Below, one piece after another: positions 35,199-43,273 of a stretch of DNA of 64,000 nt. Source of the DNA: a bacterium 1XD21-13. Its GTDB lineage: Bacteria > Bacillota > Clostridia > Lachnospirales > Lachnospiraceae. The notes under the pieces are model-generated. The model worked only from the letters and a program-made list of their open reading frames with translations, was not told where the DNA came from and ran no database searches. A program made the position numbers and the translations under genes. Every line of letters begins with the position of its first letter. Position 1 is the first letter of the stretch. The stretch covers positions 310,001 through 374,000 of the forward strand of contig QZDX01000001.1 in NCBI GenBank assembly GCA_009917555.1. Direction: 5' to 3'.

Positions 35199-36326
35199 AT
35201 GATAATAAAAAATGGTCTGGTTTATCAAAGGGGAGAATTTCAGAAACGGGATGTTGAAATCCGGGAGGGAAAATTTACACGAATCAGTTCCTCCGTTTCC
35301 GGTGATGAGGAAATCAATATTCAAGGATTTCGTATGGTGCCGGGATTTTTTGAAATACATACCCACGGCGCTGCGGGAGTGGATGTAAATGGAGCGACTG
35401 CGGAGGATCTGGAAAAAATTTGCTGTTTCTTTGCGAAGCAGGGTGTGACAAACTGGTTATGTTCTATCTTGACAGATACGAAGGAGCAGACACTTCGGTG
35501 CATCCGGGAATATAAAAGATGGAAAGCGTTAGATCATTGGGGAGCGGATTTGTGCGGAATTCATCTGGAAGGCCCTTTCTTAAGTGAGGAATATGCCGGA
35601 GCAATGCCCAAACACCTGTTGCTTGATATGGACTTGGGATTGATTCGCCAATATCAGGAGGAGGCGGAAGGAGATATTCGTTATATTACGATTTCTCCGG
35701 AGCGCAAGGGTGTTATTGAGGCAATTCCGGCCCTTCGAGGTATGGGAATTCAGGTGGCAATGGGACATTCGGCAGCAGGATACGATCAGGCGGTCTTTGC
35801 TATCAGGCAGGGAGCGGGTGCCTGTACTCATACCTTTAACGCTATGCGTCTGTTTCATCAGCATGAGCCGGCCATTATGGGAGCGGCATTGGAATCAGAT
35901 ATTTACTGTGAAGCTATTTGTGACGGACTACATCTTCATCCGGGAAGCGTGCGTCTCTTGCTGAAAGCCAAGGGAAATAAACGGGTAATTGCCATTACGG
36001 ATTCTATTATGGCAACCGGATTCCCGGAAGGAAATTATAAGCTGGGCGTCAACGACGTGGTGGTTAAGGATGGTGATGCCAGGCTTGCTTCTGACGGGAC
36101 CCGGGCGGGGAGTGTTCTGACCGCAAAAAGGGCATTTCACAATTTCCTGGATTTTACGGGATATCCAGTGGAAGAAATTTTGCCGCTTTTCACAGAGAAT
36201 CCCGCCAGACTTTTGGGAATGGAGCGCAGAATAGGGATGATTGAAGAAAAACGGGATGCCAATTTCCTGCTTTTGGATAACAAAAATAATATCAAAGCTG
36301 TGTATGTAAAAGGGAGAGGAGTATAG
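35199..36326 (+). CDS. nagA: N-acetylglucosamine-6-phosphate deacetylase family protein
   Basis: 375 aa amidohydrolase with all family motifs: PGFFEIHTHG (metal-binding HxH), GIHLEGPFLS (metal Glu), AMGHSAAGYDQA, CTHTFNAMRLFHQHEP, CDGLHLHP and the catalytic Asp in ITDSIMATG. It deacetylates GlcNAc-6-P or a similar N-acyl amino sugar phosphate in the cytoplasm. The active site looks intact, unlike the neighbouring NagB-like protein. It ends just before the second operator. Confidence 0.88.
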   Translation: MIIKNGLVYQRGEFQKRDVEIREGKFTRISSSVSGDEEINIQGFRMVPGFFEIHTHGAAGVDVNGATAEDLEKICCFFAKQGVTNWLCSILTDTKEQTLRCIREYKRWKALDHWGADLCGIHLEGPFLSEEYAGAMPKHLLLDMDLGLIRQYQEEAEGDIRYITISPERKGVIEAIPALRGMGIQVAMGHSAAGYDQAVFAIRQGAGACTHTFNAMRLFHQHEPAIMGAALESDIYCEAICDGLHLHPGSVRLLLKAKGNKRVIAITDSIMATGFPEGNYKLGVNDVVVKDGDARLASDGTRAGSVLTAKRAFHNFLDFTGYPVEEILPLFTENPARLLGMERRIGMIEEKRDANFLLLDNKNNIKAVYVKGRGV

Positions 36327-36332
36327 CAAATA

Positions 36333-36350
36333 TACCCAAACGTTTGGGTA
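36333..36350. promoter_or_regulatory. LacI-family operator 2 (perfect palindrome)
   Basis: TACCCAAACGTTTGGGTA, a perfect 18-bp palindrome, 92 nt before the ABC permease gene and 9 bp upstream of a candidate -35 box. It is nearly identical to the site at 30568. Confidence 0.8.
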
Positions 36351-36358
36351 GAAATCAA

Positions 36359-36387
36359 TTGAAGTCTATGCAAAAACATGACAGAAT
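36359..36387 (+). promoter_or_regulatory. Candidate internal promoter of transporter/glycyl-radical half
   Basis: TTGAAG at 36359-36364, a 17-bp spacer, and CAGAAT at 36382-36387, directly after operator 2. It would allow the second half of the cluster to be transcribed separately. Confidence 0.4.
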
Positions 36388-36441
36388 GGAATTAAAAACA
36401 GGGGTGTAATTATAAGAAGTGTATAAGACAAGGAGGAAGGA

Positions 36442-37230
36442 ATGAAAAATAAAAAGGAAAAGGATTTCATAGGCTCCATACCCAAATGGGCATGGCTGCT
36501 GTTGTCTCTTTTAACAGCACTTGTGGTCTGGTATTTCCTGTCAGTGAATCCGAAAACAGGACGGACCTTTAAGCCGCTTATGGAAGTACTTGCTTCAGCA
36601 AAGGTTATGTATGGCAGAGGGGTGTTACTGAAGGATATTGGGAGCAGCTTGATTTCGGCAATTGGTGGTTTTGCCTGCGGCTTTCTTCTTGCTGTGCCGA
36701 TTGCGTTTCTTATGGCATGGTATCGGCCGGTCCGCTTTATTGTGGAGCCCTGGATACAGTTTATCCGTAATATTCCGCCCCTTGCGTATGTTCCTCTGGT
36801 TGTACTTTCCGTGGGTGTTGGAAGAACGCCGCAGATCATTGTTATCTGCCTTTCCACATTTCTGGTTATGACCATTACAATCTTCCAGGGGGTCATCAAT
36901 GTGGACGAGACACTGATTAAAGCGGCCAGAGTGCTGGGGGCAAATGACAGTGTGATTTTGGTCAAGGTTATTTTTCCGGCAACAACGCCCTTCATTGTTA
37001 CGGCAATTCGTCTGGGCATCTCCACAGCACTGACAACCCTGATTGCAGCCGAATCCACCGGTGCAATCTGTGGTCTTGGAATGCGGATCAAGGCGCTGGC
37101 AAATTCCTATGAGACAGCTCCTATGCTGCTATACATCATTATAGTGGGTATTATCGGTATGCTGGCGGAAAAGATACTGAAATATTTTGAAAGGAAGCTG
37201 ACCTCATGGCAAGAGAAGAGAGAAATATAA
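36442..37230 (+). CDS. ABC transporter permease, SsuC/TauC family
   Basis: 262 aa with about six hydrophobic helices and the BPD_transp_1 EAA loop (ARVLGANDSVILVKVIFP). This permease family serves importers of sulfonates, taurine, nitrate, thiamine precursors and similar small anionic or polar compounds. It overlaps the ATPase gene by 25 nt. Confidence 0.9.
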   Translation: MKNKKEKDFIGSIPKWAWLLLSLLTALVVWYFLSVNPKTGRTFKPLMEVLASAKVMYGRGVLLKDIGSSLISAIGGFACGFLLAVPIAFLMAWYRPVRFIVEPWIQFIRNIPPLAYVPLVVLSVGVGRTPQIIVICLSTFLVMTITIFQGVINVDETLIKAARVLGANDSVILVKVIFPATTPFIVTAIRLGISTALTTLIAAESTGAICGLGMRIKALANSYETAPMLLYIIIVGIIGMLAEKILKYFERKLTSWQEKREI

Positions 37231-37997
37231 AGGTTAAAATCGATCAGGTAAAAAAGGTGTATAACGGACGCACAGGGGAAATGGTCGCTTTAAACGGAGT
37301 AAGTCTTGACATTGCCGATAATGAATTTGTCTGCGTAGTGGGGCCTTCCGGATGTGGAAAATCTACATTGCTTAATATTATTGCAGGACTTTTGGAGCCT
37401 ACTGACGGAGCGGTGTATGTGGACGAGCGAAAGGTAGTAGGGACTGGCGTGGAGCGTGGGGTGGTATTCCAGCAATATGCGCTGTTTCCCTGGCTTACGG
37501 TTAAGAAAAATGTGGAATTCGGTTTGAAGCTCAAGGGGCTTTCCAAGGACGAGATAGAAGAAACAGCTATGAAATACATACGCATGGTTGACCTGGAAAA
37601 GTTTACAAACGCTTATCCGAAGGAATTGTCAGGGGGGATGAAGCAACGAGTGGCCATTGCTCGTGCCTATGCGGTAAACCCGGAGGTCCTTTTGATGGAT
37701 GAGCCTTTTGGAGCCTTGGATGCCCAGACAAGAACACAGCTTCAGTCCGAGCTGCTTAAGACCTGGGAGGAAGAGCGAAAAACCTGCTTCTTTATTACGC
37801 ATGATGTGGAGGAAGCAATTATTCTGGCTCAGAGAGTAGTGATAATGAGTGCGCGACCCGGACGAATCAAGGAGATTGTGGACATTGACATACCTTATCC
37901 CCGTACACAGGAGACGCGTATGGACCCAAGATTTATAGAGCTAAAGACACATATTTGGTCTCAGGTATATCAGGAATACCTGGAGGTAAGAAAGTAA
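37206..37997 (+). CDS. ABC transporter ATP-binding protein, SsuB/TauB family
   Basis: 263 aa single nucleotide-binding domain. Walker A GPSGCGKST, Q-loop FQQYALFPWLTV, signature LSGGMKQRVAIARA, Walker B VLLMDEPFGALD, and H-loop ITHDVEEA. It belongs with the overlapping permease and the downstream binding protein as one importer. Confidence 0.93.
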   Translation: MAREERNIKVKIDQVKKVYNGRTGEMVALNGVSLDIADNEFVCVVGPSGCGKSTLLNIIAGLLEPTDGAVYVDERKVVGTGVERGVVFQQYALFPWLTVKKNVEFGLKLKGLSKDEIEETAMKYIRMVDLEKFTNAYPKELSGGMKQRVAIARAYAVNPEVLLMDEPFGALDAQTRTQLQSELLKTWEEERKTCFFITHDVEEAIILAQRVVIMSARPGRIKEIVDIDIPYPRTQETRMDPRFIELKTHIWSQVYQEYLEVRK

Positions 37998-38047
37998 CTT
38001 AACCATTAAAATGGTTAAAATAAAAAGGAAAAGAAAAGGAGAAGTGT

Positions 38048-39136
38048 ATGAAAAAGGTAATTAGTTTAATGCTTGCTATGGCAATGGTATTCGGATTGGC
38101 GGCTTGTGGAAGCCCTAAACAAACCGAGCAGGAGGCACCGGTAGAGACAGAGGCTCCGGCAGAAACGGAAGCACCGGCAGAGACGGAGGCCCCGGCGGAG
38201 ACAGAGGCTGTGGAGCGCAAGGCGCTGAATGTGGCTTATATGCCCAACTATGCATCAATGTGGGTTATTATGGCCGCATTGGAAGGTGGATATTTTGACG
38301 AGGAGGGTCTGGATGTAACCCTGTATGAATTTGCAGACGGACCTACGGAGATCGCTTCTATGGAATCCGGCTCCATAGATCTGGCTTATATTGGAGATGG
38401 TGCACACAAGCTGGCTGCCAACGGAAGCTGTAAGATTTTCTGCTATTCCCATATTGGCGATGCAGAGATGGTCATTGGATTAACCTCCCATGGCGTGAAT
38501 TCCCTGGAGGATTTGAAGGGTAAGACCGTAGGCTATGCGTCCGGAACTTCATCTGAGACTATGCTCCAGCGTGCTTTGGAGGATGCAGGGCTGACTATGG
38601 ATGATGTTGAGCCCTATGATATGGACACCAGCAATATGGTTACGGCGATGGTTTCCGGTTCTCTGGACGCCTGCTGTACCTGGTCACCGAATACATGGCA
38701 GATTTTGGGTGAGATGGATGATGCGGTAAAGCTGTGCTCTCCCATGGATTATATTGATAAGGCAGTTGCACTTTCCAGCTTTGTAGTTATGGAGAATTGG
38801 GCAACAGAAAATCATGAGGTTTTGATCCGCTTTACGCGCGCTTTGTTAAAGGCTATGGACTTTGGAGCAAAGGAAGAAAATCTTGCACAGGTTTCCGAGT
38901 GGATTGCAACACAGCTTGCATCAGATGTTTCTACTGTGGAGGCACAGTGTCATGACGGCAACTGGCTCACCGGCGAAGAGCTGTATGCGGCAGTAAAGGA
39001 TGGAACCATTGAAGGATATTATCAGACACAGTTGAATCAGATGGTTGCAAATGAGACGGCAACAGAGGATATCAAGGTGGCGGATTATGTGCTGTTTGAC
39101 ATAATACTTGAGGCGGCTGCAAGCCTTTACGATTAA
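38048..39136 (+). CDS. ABC transporter substrate-binding lipoprotein, SsuA/NMT1-like
   Basis: 362 aa. The signal peptide ends in the lipobox LAAC (C20), followed by an APAETE-repeat linker (~29-54) and a type II binding domain of the SsuA/TauA/NMT1 kind (NVAYMPNYASMWVIMAALEG, GSIDLAYIGDGAH, LKGKTVGYASGTSSETMLQRAL). Homologues bind sulfonates, taurine, nitrate, pyrimidine precursors or aromatic acids. The ligand here is presumably the substrate of the cluster. Confidence 0.9.
   Translation: MKKVISLMLAMAMVFGLAACGSPKQTEQEAPVETEAPAETEAPAETEAPAETEAVERKALNVAYMPNYASMWVIMAALEGGYFDEEGLDVTLYEFADGPTEIASMESGSIDLAYIGDGAHKLAANGSCKIFCYSHIGDAEMVIGLTSHGVNSLEDLKGKTVGYASGTSSETMLQRALEDAGLTMDDVEPYDMDTSNMVTAMVSGSLDACCTWSPNTWQILGEMDDAVKLCSPMDYIDKAVALSSFVVMENWATENHEVLIRFTRALLKAMDFGAKEENLAQVSEWIATQLASDVSTVEAQCHDGNWLTGEELYAAVKDGTIEGYYQTQLNQMVANETATEDIKVADYVLFDIILEAAASLYD
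38135..38206 (+). repeat. Four 18-bp repeats encoding lipoprotein linker
   Basis: Four tandem units encode APVETE, APAETE, APAETE, APAETE, a flexible acidic spacer between the lipid anchor and the binding domain. The codons differ between units. Confidence 0.75.
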
Positions 39137-39170
39137 TTGGCTTACCGAATTAAATTGTAGAATTATTAGG

Positions 39171-39198
39171 TACCGGAAGCTGATAATAGCTTCCGGTA
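39171..39198 (+). other. Intercistronic hairpin after binding-protein gene
   Basis: TACCGGAAGCT and AGCTTCCGGTA form a perfect 11-bp stem with a GATAAT loop, not followed by a T run. Between a binding-protein gene and the first glycyl radical enzyme gene it probably stabilises the upstream mRNA or causes partial termination. Confidence 0.75.
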
Positions 39199-39240
39199 TC
39201 TGAATTAAATGGAAAAGCTCTCATATGGAGGTAAGATAGT

Positions 39241-41646
39241 ATGAATTATTTTGGAGAATCTACAAAAAGAATTCAAAGCTTTCGAGAGGAGCTTTTGAAT
39301 GCCAAGGCATATATCAGTGTAGAGCGAGGGATCTTGTACACACAGGCACACAGGGAGCACAGAGATTGCCCGATTATCCTGCAAAGAGCCCATTGCGTGG
39401 CAAGGGTTTTGAGGGATATGAAGATTTTTATTGAGGATCAGACTTTGATTGCAGGCAATCAGGCAGAGTACAACCGGGCAGCCCCATTGTTTCCTGAATA
39501 TGCCATGGACTGGGTTGTGGAGGAGCTGGATACCTTTGAAAAACGCGACGGGGATGTTTTTTACGTAAAAGAGGAAGAGAAAGAGGTTATTCGTGAAATA
39601 GGAAAATATTGGGATAAGCTTACCCTGAAGGATAAAGGACTTGCGGCGCTTCCGCCGGAGCTGCGTACCATTTACGATCTGGGAATTATTAAAATGGAAG
39701 GCTCCATTACATCAGGAGATGCACATCTGGCAGTTAATTATGACAAGCTGATTCAAAAAGGACTTGGATACTTTCGGGATCAGGTATTAGAGCACCGGGA
39801 AAAGCTGGATCTGACAGATTGCAGCAGTCTGGAAAAGCGTTATTTTTATGATGCGTCCCTGATCATGATTGACAGTACGGTTGCATTTGCCCATCGGTTT
39901 TCCTCATTGGCATCCGAGATGGCAGAGAGGGAACAAAATGAGGAGAGAAAAAAAGAACTGCTAAGAATTTCACAGATTTGTAAGCGGGTACCACAGCTTC
40001 CCGCTGCCAGCTTTTGGGAGGCCCTGCAAAGCATCTGGCTGATTCATTTGGTTCTGCAGATAGAATCAAATGGACATTCCCTTTCCTATGGGCGTTTGGA
40101 TCAGTACCTCGCGCCATTTTACAGAAAGGATTTGGAGCAAGGGGTGGTTACGGAGGAATCCGCCTGTGAGCTTTTGGAAAATTTCTGGTTGAAGACCTTT
40201 ACCATTAATAAAGTGCGCAGCTGGGCTCACACACAATTTTCGGCAGGAAGCCCGCTGTATCAAAATGTGACAGTAGGCGGACAGGATGAAAATGGAGAGG
40301 ATGCCACAAATCCGGTTTCCTGGCTGATACTCAAAAGCGTTGCAAGACTTCGACTTCCCCAGCCGAATCTGACGGTTCGTTATCACAGAGGGCTGCCTCA
40401 GGATTTTATGCGGGAGTGTATGCAGGTGGTCAGCCTTGGCTTTGGAATGCCGGCATTTAACAATGATGAGGTGATTATTCCATCCTTTGTGGAAAAGGGA
40501 GTAAGGCTTGAGGATGCCCGCAGCTATAGCGCCATAGGCTGTGTGGAGGTGGCGGTTCCGGGGAAATGGGGCTATCGCTGCACAGGTATGTCATTTTCAA
40601 ATTTGCCCCGATTTTTGCTTGCCATGATGAACGGGGGCGTGGATATGACAAGCGGTATTCGCGTTCTTCCACCCTGTAAGCCATTTTTGGAGGTGGAAAG
40701 CTATGAAGAGTTATTTGAGGAATGGCAGGGAACCGCAAAGAAAATTGCAGCCATGAGTGTTATGCTGGATAATTATGCAGATACCGTTATTGAAAAAGAG
40801 ACGCCGGATATCCTTTGCTCTGTTTTGGTGGATGACTGTGTAAAGCGGGGACTGCATTTGAAATCAGGAGGGGCAGTTTACGATTTTATCAGCGGATTGC
40901 AGGTGGGGATTGCCAATCTGGGGGATTCCCTGGCAGCCCTGAAACGATGCGTGTTTGAAGAGGAGCTTTTAAGCAAGGAAGAGGTTTGGGATGCTCTGGT
41001 TCATAACTTTGAAGGGGAAGAGGGGGAACGTGTCCGCCAAATACTGATTCAAAATGCGCCCAAATACGGAAATGACGACGACTATGTGGATCGGATTACA
41101 TCCGATGCCTACAATGCATTTGTTCAGGAAATTATAAAATATAAAAATACACGCTATGGCCGGGGGCCCATAGGAGGCATGTACTATGCAGGAACCTCGT
41201 CCATATCGGCAAATGTTCCCCAGGGAGGAATGACGATGGCCACACCGGACGGCCGGAAAGCGAAAAGTCCCTTGGCGGAAGGATGCTCACCCCAGCATGG
41301 AGTGGATGTACACGGACCCACCAGTGTGTTTAAGTCCGTATCCAAGCTTCCCACCCATCAAATTACAGGGGGAGTTTTGCTGAATCAGAAAATGAATCAT
41401 TCCGTTCTGGAAAGTGAGAAGGATACGGATAAGCTGATTAGCATCATACGAACCTTTTTTGACAGCTTAGAAGGCTTTCATGTGCAGTACAATGTGGTGT
41501 CCAGGGAAACTATGAGGGCGGCACAAAAGCACCCGGAGGAATATCGGGATTTGGTTGTCCGGGTGGCAGGTTACAGTGCGTTTTTCAACTCTCTGTCCAG
41601 ACAGACTCAGGACGATATTATTGAGAGGACGGAGCATACGGTTTAG
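39241..41646 (+). CDS. Glycyl radical enzyme 1 (PflD/YbiW-like)
   Basis: 801 aa, the usual size. Catalytic thiyl-radical C434 in AIGCVEVAVPGKWGYRCTG and glycyl-radical G777 in VRVAGYSAFF. Both are required for anaerobic radical catalysis, and GCVE places it outside classical pyruvate formate-lyase, which has two adjacent cysteines. From memory it is closest to E. coli YbiW, recently assigned as a 1,5-anhydroglucitol-6-phosphate lyase acting with an FSA-type aldolase. A transaldolase-family gene follows here, which fits that type of module. The actual substrate is not known. Confidence 0.9.
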   Translation: MNYFGESTKRIQSFREELLNAKAYISVERGILYTQAHREHRDCPIILQRAHCVARVLRDMKIFIEDQTLIAGNQAEYNRAAPLFPEYAMDWVVEELDTFEKRDGDVFYVKEEEKEVIREIGKYWDKLTLKDKGLAALPPELRTIYDLGIIKMEGSITSGDAHLAVNYDKLIQKGLGYFRDQVLEHREKLDLTDCSSLEKRYFYDASLIMIDSTVAFAHRFSSLASEMAEREQNEERKKELLRISQICKRVPQLPAASFWEALQSIWLIHLVLQIESNGHSLSYGRLDQYLAPFYRKDLEQGVVTEESACELLENFWLKTFTINKVRSWAHTQFSAGSPLYQNVTVGGQDENGEDATNPVSWLILKSVARLRLPQPNLTVRYHRGLPQDFMRECMQVVSLGFGMPAFNNDEVIIPSFVEKGVRLEDARSYSAIGCVEVAVPGKWGYRCTGMSFSNLPRFLLAMMNGGVDMTSGIRVLPPCKPFLEVESYEELFEEWQGTAKKIAAMSVMLDNYADTVIEKETPDILCSVLVDDCVKRGLHLKSGGAVYDFISGLQVGIANLGDSLAALKRCVFEEELLSKEEVWDALVHNFEGEEGERVRQILIQNAPKYGNDDDYVDRITSDAYNAFVQEIIKYKNTRYGRGPIGGMYYAGTSSISANVPQGGMTMATPDGRKAKSPLAEGCSPQHGVDVHGPTSVFKSVSKLPTHQITGGVLLNQKMNHSVLESEKDTDKLISIIRTFFDSLEGFHVQYNVVSRETMRAAQKHPEEYRDLVVRVAGYSAFFNSLSRQTQDDIIERTEHTV

Positions 41647-41685
41647 AGAATAGAAGGTTCTGCGGAACCGGAATGGAGGAAAATA

Positions 41686-42351
41686 ATGAAAATACTAATT
41701 GATACGGCGAATGTGGAACAGATTAGAGAAATGTATGATTCAGGCGTCATTTGCGGAGCAACTACCAATCCGACGCTGATAGCAAGAGAGGGAAGAGAGT
41801 TTGGGGAAACCATTCGTGAAATTTTGGATATCTTTGGGGATGAAGCTCTGGTATTTGCGGAAGCAGTCTCCCTGGAGAGCGAGAAGATGGTGGAGGAGGC
41901 AAGGGAGCTTGCAAAGCTTTCGCCCAAGATTGTAGTCAAGATCCCCATGTGCAGGGAAGGTTTAAAAGCCGTCCGTGCTTTGAGCAGGGAAGGGATCTCC
42001 ACGGCTGTGACGCTAATATTTTCACCTGCTCAGGCCCTGCTTGCGGCTTCGGCCGGCGCAGCTTTTGTAGCGCCTTTTGTGGGAAGGCTGGATGATATCG
42101 GTGCGGATGGCTTGGGAGTGGTTAAGGACATCTGCGATATATTTAAGGCACAGAACAGCTCCACGCAAGTACTGTGTGCAAGCCTGAAGCAGCCTTATCA
42201 GGTGGAACAGGTGGCAAAAGCCGGCGCGGGGTATGCGACAATTCCCTACGGAGCGCTGAATATGTGTTTTGAGCATCCCTTAAGTGCCCAGGGCATTGAC
42301 ATGTTTATGGATGATTGGGCAAAGCTTCAGAAGGAGATTGCAGATAAATAA
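41686..42351 (+). CDS. Transaldolase of the FSA/TalC family
   Basis: 221 aa compact class I aldolase fold. Schiff-base lysine K85 is in VVKIPM, matching K85 of FsaA. Two specificity positions differ from fructose-6-phosphate aldolase: residue 59 is Glu (FsaA Gln59) and residue 131 is Phe (FsaA Tyr131). Glu and Phe at these places are found in true transaldolases, so dihydroxyacetone transfer is predicted rather than free cleavage. The stop overlaps the activating enzyme start. This gene links a ketose phosphate in the pathway to central metabolism. Confidence 0.88.
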   Translation: MKILIDTANVEQIREMYDSGVICGATTNPTLIAREGREFGETIREILDIFGDEALVFAEAVSLESEKMVEEARELAKLSPKIVVKIPMCREGLKAVRALSREGISTAVTLIFSPAQALLAASAGAAFVAPFVGRLDDIGADGLGVVKDICDIFKAQNSSTQVLCASLKQPYQVEQVAKAGAGYATIPYGALNMCFEHPLSAQGIDMFMDDWAKLQKEIADK

Positions 42352-43271
42352 TGGAACACACGGGATTAGTTTTTAATATTCAGAAATTCTGTATTCACGA
42401 CGGACCGGGTATTCGAACCACCGTGTTCCTGAAGGGCTGTCCTTTAAAATGCCGTTGGTGTGCCAATCCGGAATCTCAATTGGAAAAAAGTCAGCTTATG
42501 CTGGATCGAAGGAAATGCGTACGCTGCCACCGTTGTGTGGCGGCGTGCCCCAACGGAGGGATAAGGCCGGATTCGAAGACGGGATATCCCGTTTTTGACA
42601 GAGAGCTGTGCCAGAGCTGCGGAAGCTGTGTCAATGCTTGTCTGGGAAACGGAGAAAAAGCCCTGACCATGGAAGGGCAAAGAATGACTGCCGGGGAGGT
42701 TTTAAAAGAGGTCTTAAAGGATGAGGTGTTTTATAAAAGCTCCGGAGGCGGCGTGACCTTTTCCGGCGGTGAGCCCTTAAAGCAAATGGATTTTATCAAG
42801 CCGATTGCCAAGGAATTGAGAAAGAGGGGCATCCATACGGCCTGTGAGACAGCGGGATATGTGACGGAGGAAGAGATGAAGGAAGCCGTTTCCTGTATGG
42901 ATCTGTTTCTGTTTGATATGAAACATTATAACGGGGAGAAGCATTTGGAAGGGACGGAAGCGGAACAGGAGAACATTCTGAATAATCTGTCCCTTATTCT
43001 GGATTCGGGATGCAAGGTGATTTCCAGGATACCGGTGATTCCCGGCTTTAACAATGAGGAGGCGGATGCTCATGGCTTTGGAAGACTTCTAAAATCCTTG
43101 GGGCTTCGGGAGGTTCACCTGCTTCCCTTCCATCAATTTGGAGAGGGAAAGTATGAGCAGCTGGGGATTACATATCAAATGGCAGGGATTCCGTCCATGA
43201 AGCCGGAAGAACTAACTGGTATGAAAGAAATTATGGAGCAGTATGTGGAGCGTGTTCAAATAGGAGGCTAG
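42351..43271 (+). CDS. Glycyl radical enzyme activating enzyme (radical SAM)
   Basis: 306 aa. Radical SAM cluster cysteines C30, C34, C37 in GCPLKCRWC. Between this and the SAM-binding SSGGGVTFSGGEP lies an insert with two ferredoxin-like 4Fe-4S motifs (CVRCHRCVAACPNGG and CQSCGSCVNACLGNG), typical of PflC and other dehydratase/lyase activases. It installs the glycyl radical by H abstraction with 5'-deoxyadenosyl radical. It sits between the two glycyl radical enzyme genes and may serve both. Confidence 0.94.
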   Translation: MEHTGLVFNIQKFCIHDGPGIRTTVFLKGCPLKCRWCANPESQLEKSQLMLDRRKCVRCHRCVAACPNGGIRPDSKTGYPVFDRELCQSCGSCVNACLGNGEKALTMEGQRMTAGEVLKEVLKDEVFYKSSGGGVTFSGGEPLKQMDFIKPIAKELRKRGIHTACETAGYVTEEEMKEAVSCMDLFLFDMKHYNGEKHLEGTEAEQENILNNLSLILDSGCKVISRIPVIPGFNNEEADAHGFGRLLKSLGLREVHLLPFHQFGEGKYEQLGITYQMAGIPSMKPEELTGMKEIMEQYVERVQIGG

Positions 43272-43273
43272 AG

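Noticed and set aside
30648-36326. Ordinary N-acetylglucosamine catabolic operon
   Set aside because: NagA looks normal, but the NagB-like active site is altered and PFK-like, TIM-like and LarA-like genes do not belong in such an operon.
39241-41646. Pyruvate formate-lyase
   Set aside because: The thiyl site is GCVE with one cysteine instead of the two adjacent cysteines of PflB.
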